A stretch of DNA of 64,000 nucleotides. It comes from Oscillospiraceae bacterium (GTDB lineage: Bacteria > Bacillota > Clostridia > Oscillospirales > Ruminococcaceae). Positions 59,507-64,000 of this stretch are shown piece after piece. The stretch's first letter is position 1. Each line of letters opens with the position of its first letter. A program made the position numbers and the translations under genes. The DNA lies in NCBI GenBank assembly GCA_024404815.1, contig JAKSPL010000001.1, positions 100,984-164,983 of the forward strand, in the 5' to 3' direction. The notes beneath the pieces are model-generated. The model was not told the origin of the DNA. It did not search any database and saw nothing but the letters and a program-made list of their open reading frames with translations.

Positions 59507-60421
59507 ATGAATCTTGAATCCCTGAAAGCCGTCTGTCACGAACTCGGCTGTGCCGTTTTGGAGCAGGAGCCGATGTCCGCACACACAAGTTTCCATATCG
59601 GCGGCGCGTGCGATGCGTTTGTCACCGTAGAAACGGACGAACAACTCCGTGCCGTTTTACAGAATCTCCGTCAGGACGCCGTCCCGTTTCGTGTCATCGG
59701 CAGAGGCAGCAATCTGCTCGTCCCTGATGACGGATACCGCGGTGTGGTCGTTGCGTTCGGCGGCGATGCGGCAGAACAAGTCACGGCAGACGCCGAAACA
59801 GGACTTCTCTGCTGCGGTGCAGGTGCGACACTCAAAAATGTCTGCCGTGCTGCATTACAGGCTTCGCTGACGGGCATGGAATTTGCATACGGCATTCCCG
59901 GCTCGGTCGGCGGCGGCATCTTTATGAATGCAGGCGCATACGGCGGAGAAATTTCGCAGGTGCTGGAATCGGTGGACTATCTCGATGAAAACTGCGAACT
60001 GAAAACCATTCCTGCCGCAGAGGTACAGCTTGCTTATCGCCACAGCATTTTTATGGATCATCCTGACTGGGTGATTCTCCGTGCGGCATTCCGCCTGAAA
60101 AAAGGCGATGCGTCTGAGATACAGGCGACGATGGATGATCTGCTCGGCAGAAGAAAAGCCAAGCAGCCGCTTGAATTTCCGAGTGCTGGCAGTACGTTCA
60201 AACGTCCTGTCGGAAGCTATGCTTCCATGCTGATCGACCAGTGCGGACTGAAAGGTCTGACGGTCGGCGGCGCACAGGTCAGCGAAAAACACGCGGGCTT
60301 TGTCATCAACCGCGGCGGCGCGACCTGTAAGGATGTCCTCGAACTTTGTAAACAGGTACGTGAAATTGTCGAACGTGAAACAGGCTTCGTCCTCGAACTG
60401 GAACCGGAGATTCTGCAATGA
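59507..60421 (+). CDS. murB: UDP-N-acetylenolpyruvoylglucosamine reductase MurB
   Basis: FAD enzyme that completes UDP-MurNAc in peptidoglycan synthesis. The 304-residue type II MurB has the FAD motif VIGRGSNLLVPD, MEFAYGIPGSVGGGIFMNAGAYGGE, and the catalytic stretch FPSAGSTFKRP. It ends in HAGFVINRGGAT. AAAGGAA precedes the ATG. Its stop overlaps the next gene start (ATGA). Confidence 0.96.
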   Translation: MNLESLKAVCHELGCAVLEQEPMSAHTSFHIGGACDAFVTVETDEQLRAVLQNLRQDAVPFRVIGRGSNLLVPDDGYRGVVVAFGGDAAEQVTADAETGLLCCGAGATLKNVCRAALQASLTGMEFAYGIPGSVGGGIFMNAGAYGGEISQVLESVDYLDENCELKTIPAAEVQLAYRHSIFMDHPDWVILRAAFRLKKGDASEIQATMDDLLGRRKAKQPLEFPSAGSTFKRPVGSYASMLIDQCGLKGLTVGGAQVSEKHAGFVINRGGATCKDVLELCKQVREIVERETGFVLELEPEILQ

Positions 60422-60987
60422 ATCCGGCATGGTATATATATATTGCCGTATGTGCGCTGTTTCTCGGCGCATCCTTTCTCTCGTTTTCCGTACTGCTGCG
60501 GCAATTCAACAAAAGCACACGCCTGAGATTCTTCTGCATCGTTTTTCTGGTGGAGGGATTTCAGATCATCCGCACCATACGCTATGAACCGCTTTCTGCC
60601 TGTGCGGTACTCTGCGGACTGACATCTGCTGCCCTGACCTTGCCGCTGATCGCTGCTGTCTGGCGCAACTATTCCATTCTCCAATCGGGTATCCATACCA
60701 CGGCAAACGCAACGCGCGTCAATCTCGGCGGCTCGGAAAAAGGCAAATGTACCGTCAAATATTCCGCAAACTTCAACATGATCACCATTCCTGACTTCCC
60801 GACAAAAATGCTCAAAGACGGGTTGTCTGCGGATATCTGGTACAGCCGTGAAAATCCGCATATTTACACTACAAAAGGCTTTGCCAAGCGTGCGCTGGTC
60901 TGGCTGCTGGCAACACTACCGATCTCCATTTTGCTGCTCGGATTCTTCATCGGGATCATGAAGTCCAATGATTCCTATTTTGCATAA
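60418..60987 (+). CDS. Membrane protein of unknown function between murB and rapZ
   Basis: A 189-residue protein. Three membrane segments lie at about 6-26, 38-54 and 62-82. A soluble domain of about 75 residues follows (GIHTTANATRVNLGGSEKGKCTVKYSANFNMITI, DFPTKMLKDGLSADIW), then a last membrane segment at about 160-183. I do not recognise it. Its start overlaps the murB stop (ATGA) and its end is 31 bases before rapZ, so it is in the operon. Its position corresponds to part of a block where Firmicutes usually have only rapZ-yvcK-whiA. Confidence 0.7.
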   Translation: MNPAWYIYIAVCALFLGASFLSFSVLLRQFNKSTRLRFFCIVFLVEGFQIIRTIRYEPLSACAVLCGLTSAALTLPLIAAVWRNYSILQSGIHTTANATRVNLGGSEKGKCTVKYSANFNMITIPDFPTKMLKDGLSADIWYSRENPHIYTTKGFAKRALVWLLATLPISILLLGFFIGIMKSNDSYFA

Positions 60988-61018
60988 AAGACAGAAAAGA
61001 CAAAGGAAACTGAATCTT

Positions 61019-61894
61019 ATGATGGAACTCATTCTTGTCACGGGCATGGCAGGCGCAGGAAAATCCTGTGTTCTGAATGCCATGGAGGACATCGGATACT
61101 ATGTGGTCGATAATCTGCCGCTGACGTTTCTGCGGCAGTTTATCGGGCATTGTCTGGAAAAAGGCGGCAAGCTTTCGCGTGTCGCCATGGTCATCGACAT
61201 CCGCTCCTGCGAACGCTATGCAGAGTTGGCAGAAGCCTACCGCAGTCTGAAAATTGATATGCGGAACGATGTACGGTGCCGCCTGATTTGTCTGGAAGCA
61301 TCCGAACAGGTGCTTGCCACCAGATTTCGTACCGCACGCCGCCTGCATCCGCTGGCAGAACGCTTTGAGGGCGATATTCCGCGTGCGATCGCCTATGAAC
61401 GCGAACATCTTGAAACCATCCGCGCTGCTGCGGATATGATGCTCGACACTTCTCTGCTCTCGACCTCTCAGCTCAAAGAACAGGTCAAAATGCAGTTTAC
61501 CGCACACCTGACCGATGCGATGCTGATTCAGGTCATGAGTTTCGGGTTCAAGTACGGCGCACCGCTCGAAGCAGACCTTGTTTTCGATATGCGATGCCTG
61601 CCAAACCCCTATTATATCCCTGAACTGCGCCACCACACGGGCATGGAATCCTGTGTACAGGAGTATGTCATGGCGGCAGATGCGTCCAAGGAATACTACG
61701 AAAAAATTACGAATATGCTGGACTTTCTGATTCCGCTGTATATCAGCGAGGGCAGAACGCAGCTGGTCATCGGCTTCGGCTGTACAGGCGGACACCACCG
61801 CTCTGTTACATTTGCGGAACTGGTTTCTGAACATCTGCGGAAAAACGACCTGCATATCGTTACCCTGCACCGCGACTACAAAAAAGAAAAATAA
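61019..61894 (+). CDS. rapZ: RNase adapter / nucleotide-binding protein RapZ (YvcJ)
   Basis: Nucleotide-binding protein that in E. coli steers RNase E to GlmZ and in Bacillus (YvcJ) affects competence. The 291-residue protein has the P-loop VTGMAGAGKSCVLNAMED. VVDNLP, RRLHPL, VMSFGFKYGAP, DMRCLPNPYYIPEL and GFGCTGGHHRSVTFAE mark the C-terminal domain. The ATG at 61019 follows AAAGGAA. The upstream ATG at 60968 is inside the previous gene. Confidence 0.95.
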   Translation: MMELILVTGMAGAGKSCVLNAMEDIGYYVVDNLPLTFLRQFIGHCLEKGGKLSRVAMVIDIRSCERYAELAEAYRSLKIDMRNDVRCRLICLEASEQVLATRFRTARRLHPLAERFEGDIPRAIAYEREHLETIRAAADMMLDTSLLSTSQLKEQVKMQFTAHLTDAMLIQVMSFGFKYGAPLEADLVFDMRCLPNPYYIPELRHHTGMESCVQEYVMAADASKEYYEKITNMLDFLIPLYISEGRTQLVIGFGCTGGHHRSVTFAELVSEHLRKNDLHIVTLHRDYKKEK

Positions 61895-61936
61895 CCGCGG
61901 TATTTTCATTCAGAACAGGAAAGGAGGGCACCCCTC

Positions 61937-62848
61937 TTGGCTTCATTTTCCAATCAGACCAAAACCGAGATCTGCGGCAGTATCCACGCCAAAGACCAGC
62001 AGTTTGCATTTCTCTACGGGGCATTGCTCTCCGCAAGACAACTCAGCACGGAACGAATTGTGATCCAGACTGAATGCGAGGCGTTTGCTGATCTTTTTCA
62101 GGACGTACTCCGAAAAATCTGTCCGACTGCGCTGTTTGATACCGAATACCGAAGCCGTGAAAAGCGGCTGCCGCTCTGGGTATTCACCCTGACGGACAAA
62201 ATTGCGATTTCCTCGCTGCTGCGCGTGTTCCATATTACACTATCAGACCGTTCCACCGATTTTTCGCTGATGAAAGAATCCGGATTTCCGTTCTTTGCCG
62301 CAGGAATTTTTGTGACGAACGGCAGCGTCAGCGACCCTTCCAAAGACTACCATATGGAAATTGTTTTTCCGGACGAAAAACTCTGCGCGACCATGCAGCT
62401 TCTGCTGGCAGACAAAGGGATCGCCGCAAAAACCACAACGCGCAAAAATGACCATATCCTCTATCTCAAACAGAACGAACAGATCAGCGATGCCCTGACC
62501 TTTTTCGGCGCACAGAATGCCGCGCTGGAACTCGTGGAGGCGCAAATCTATAAGAGTTTCCGCAGTCAGACCAATCGGCGTACCAACTGTGATCTGGCAA
62601 ATATCGAAAAAACAGTTGCGGCAGGCGAACAGCAAACAGCCGACATTCTGCTGATCGCTGACCGTATCGGACTGGACGCACTCCCCGAAAATTTACAGGC
62701 GGTCGCAAAAATCCGTCTGGATGCCCCCGAAGCCACACTGCGCGATCTGGGTGCGATGCTGACACCGCCGATCTCCCGTTCGGGCGTGCATCACCGTCTG
62801 CAAAAACTTGCGGAAATCGCGGAGGAACTGCGAAAACAATCATCATAA
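61937..62848 (+). CDS. whiA: Sporulation/division regulator WhiA
   Basis: DNA-binding protein that in Streptomyces controls sporulation septation and in Bacillus affects division. The 303-residue protein has an N-terminal LAGLIDADG-like part (GALLSARQLS, LLRVFHIT, GIFVTNGSVSDP). A C-terminal helix-turn-helix has TNCDLANIEKTVAAG and LGAMLTPPISRSGVHHRLQKL. The start is TTG at 61937, with AAGGAGGG just upstream. It follows rapZ directly; yvcK is absent between them. Confidence 0.94.
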   Translation: MASFSNQTKTEICGSIHAKDQQFAFLYGALLSARQLSTERIVIQTECEAFADLFQDVLRKICPTALFDTEYRSREKRLPLWVFTLTDKIAISSLLRVFHITLSDRSTDFSLMKESGFPFFAAGIFVTNGSVSDPSKDYHMEIVFPDEKLCATMQLLLADKGIAAKTTTRKNDHILYLKQNEQISDALTFFGAQNAALELVEAQIYKSFRSQTNRRTNCDLANIEKTVAAGEQQTADILLIADRIGLDALPENLQAVAKIRLDAPEATLRDLGAMLTPPISRSGVHHRLQKLAEIAEELRKQSS

Positions 62849-62892
62849 TCTGCGGTGCTGTCGCAAAGATCTCATGCACCGCAGATTTTTTC
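62848..62892 (+). terminator. Terminator after whiA
   Basis: ATCTGCGGTGC / GCACCGCAGAT stem (62848-62858 and 62876-62886) followed by TTTTTTCTG. It overlaps the whiA stop codon. Confidence 0.85.
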
Positions 62893-62900
62893 TGCTTTTT

Positions 62901-62928
62901 TGTAACGAATTGCTTCTTCAGACGTTAT
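62901..62928 (+). promoter_or_regulatory. ECF-type promoter-like sequence upstream of the sigma gene
   Basis: TGTAAC (62901-62906), 16 bases, CGTTAT (62923-62928). The AAC-type -35 and CGT-type -10 at this spacing resemble promoters used by ECF sigma factors, which often control their own gene. It is not a sigma-A consensus. Confidence 0.5.
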
Positions 62929-62951
62929 ATATATGAAAAAGGGGGGAACGC

Positions 62952-63350
62952 ATGAAACACCGGGACGACATGGACGACATTTATCGGGAACACGGCAAAA
63001 CCGTCTACCGCTTTTTGCAGAGAATGTGCGGCGATGCCGAACTCGCACAGGATCTGACACAGGACACATTTCTCCGCGCAATGGAATCCGCAGACCGTTT
63101 TGACGACAGCTGCAAAATGACCACATGGCTCTGCCAGATCGCAAAAAACCTCTGCTACGATCATCTGCGCTATCAGCAGCGGCACCAGACCGAGGCACTG
63201 ATGGAGGAATCCGCACAGGCACCTGCACATTTTCTCGAGGAACTGCTCGAAAATGCAGACCTCGCACTGCAGATCCGTTCCATCGTACACGAACTCGCCG
63301 AACCGTATTGGCTGCAATCTCACAAACCGCTATCTGGACGGCATCCATGA
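62952..63350 (+). pseudogene. ECF-type RNA polymerase sigma factor, truncated (region 4 missing)
   Basis: A 132-residue frame. Sigma region 2 is intact (VYRFLQRMCGDAELAQDLTQDTFLRAMESADRF, then KMTTWLCQIAKNLCYDHLRYQ). The frame then reaches LAEPY, where ECF factors normally continue into region 4, but it runs into unrelated sequence (WLQSHKPLSGRHP) and stops. Region 4, needed for -35 recognition, is absent, so it is probably inactive or altered. The ribosome site AAGGGGGG is good. The downstream frame belongs to a different protein in another reading frame. Confidence 0.7.
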
Positions 63351-63762
63351 AGATCTGGCAAGCGGCGATAAACGACTGCCGACACTGGAAGAATTTAACG
63401 CAAACGCCAATGCTGCCGCCGAATATGCGGAGGATGTCGCGGATATCAGACAATTTATGGTTTCATTCTGCAATATTGATGCTGAGCAAATGCTGCACCT
63501 CTACGAAGCCGACTGGCATCCGCGGAGAGTTCTTCAGAACATCGAGGATTACGATGCAGAACAGAAAGCGTGGATCTACCGCATCCAGGTCGAATGTGAA
63601 CATCAGAGCACGGGAACAACCTGCATCTTCCAGCAGAAAGTTTTGTACTCCGGCAACGAATTCCATACGATTGACGGGGAGGAGCCTGTACTCATCGGCG
63701 GCGAAGATGAGGGCTCTGCGGAAGTCAAAGAACTTCTGAAGCACCTGCTTTTACAGGAATGA
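63253..63762 (+). pseudogene. Remnant C-terminal part of an unidentified acidic protein
   Basis: A reading frame shifted by one relative to the sigma gene. Its first 20 or so codons overlap sigma sequence and look like shadow. From about 63318 it reads as a plausible acidic protein (LDGIHEDLASGDKRLP, AEYAEDVADIRQF, AWIYRIQVECEH, EEPVLIGGEDEG) that I do not recognise. There is no good start: it has no ribosome site, and the ATGA at the sigma stop leads into another frame with unlikely composition. It looks like the 3' end of a gene whose 5' part was lost together with sigma region 4. Confidence 0.5.
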
Positions 63763-63764
63763 TA

Positions 63765-63805
63765 CAGAAATGGGAACACATGGTGTGTTCCCATTTCTGT
63801 TTGTT
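63765..63805 (+). terminator. Terminator after the sigma-locus remnant
   Basis: CAGAAATGGGAACACA / TGTGTTCCCATTTCTG, a 16-bp perfect stem with a TGG loop, followed by TTTGTTG. Confidence 0.85.
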
Positions 63806-63836
63806 GATAAAGTTGTATCTGCGATGCATTCCAAAT

Positions 63837-64000
63837 GGAGCTCCGCTCCAAACCTCGCCAAAGGGTATGATATACCCTTTGGAATCCCATGATAGAAAAG
63901 GTGCAAAGCGCGAAGCGAGATAAAAGCTTTACTCGATTTTTCTCGAAAAATCGCAGGGGTTGAGGGGGCGGCGCCCCTCATCGCGCTCCGCAGAGCGCGA
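63837..64000. repeat. Palindrome-rich dispersed repeat (runs off window)
   Basis: A chain of inverted repeats: GGAGC-TCC-GCTCC, AAAGGGTAT / ATACCCTTT, CGATTTTT / AAAAATCG, GAGGGGC-like arms around GGCGCC, and TCGCGCTC / GAGCGCGA. The first 55 bases share their layout with 13518-13570. There is no coding sense in it. It may be a REP-like or non-autonomous mobile repeat; the right end is cut by the window. Confidence 0.75.

Noticed and set aside
63125-63739. A third frame across the sigma remnant whose internal ATG overlaps the sigma stop as ATGA
   Set aside because: The ATGA looks like coupling, but the product is an Arg/Ser/Thr-rich low-sense sequence. The neighbouring frame has the protein-like composition.

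Overview
The window looks like chromosome from a cellulolytic, anaerobic Ruminococcus of the Oscillospiraceae. It is most like the R. champanellensis / R. flavefaciens group, but that placement is an inference from gene content. The evidence is moderate GC, Clostridia-type gene clusters, sporulation genes (sigG, yabP, yabQ, spoVG) and three secreted dockerin proteins, including a GH9 cellulase, which imply a cellulosome. I found no rRNA, tRNA, CRISPR array, insertion sequence or prophage. Most of the window is core genome, and the accessory interest lies in secreted proteins, leader RNAs, a dispersed repeat and a damaged sigma-factor locus at the right edge.

Region 1-13.6 kb. A leftward run holds alr, ung, metF, a stand-alone MetH reactivation domain and the 5' part of metH, which leaves the window at base 1. 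Upstream of alr is sigG with its own terminator. An AT-rich permease gene (5.5-6.7 kb, rightward) is followed by a leftward cell-wall, division and SOS cluster: murC, lexA, zapA, a U32 peptidase-like protein, dut and a small DUF4321-like protein. Then come spoVG (rightward) and a Nudix hydrolase with a cysteine-rich N-terminus (leftward).

Region 13.6-26 kb. yigZ and tmcAL run leftward. Rightward genes are ackA, cdd, an orphan peptide-binding lipoprotein, exoA and the conserved Firmicutes block yabP-yabQ-divIC-yabR. Two leftward secreted dockerin proteins follow: a clostripain-like C11 protease and a BspA-type leucine-rich-repeat protein with near-identical 117-bp tandem repeats. rpsU closes the region.

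Region 26-46 kb. A long leftward block of information-processing genes: spoU-type methyltransferase, dprA, topA, trmFO, plsX, rnc, smc, ftsY, rdgB, yhbY, nadD, yqeK, an LCP protein, rsfS and leuS. Many neighbours overlap or nearly touch. Behind it is the infC-rpmI-rplT operon with an L20-leader-like attenuator and an AUU start for infC.

Region 46-64 kb. Rightward genes are a GGDEF diguanylate cyclase, a small membrane protein, nnr and a lipoprotein. Then come the leftward GH9 cellulase with a long 5' leader, a rightward sodium:solute symporter with a structured leader, a cupin, leftward trmO and a HAD phosphatase. Last is the rightward cell-envelope cluster hprK-PHP-murB-membrane protein-rapZ-whiA, in which the usual yvcK/gluP gene is absent. 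The right end holds an ECF sigma gene that has lost region 4 and is fused out of frame to an unrelated reading frame. An ECF-like promoter precedes it, and a palindrome-rich dispersed repeat follows, with a second partial copy near 13.5 kb.
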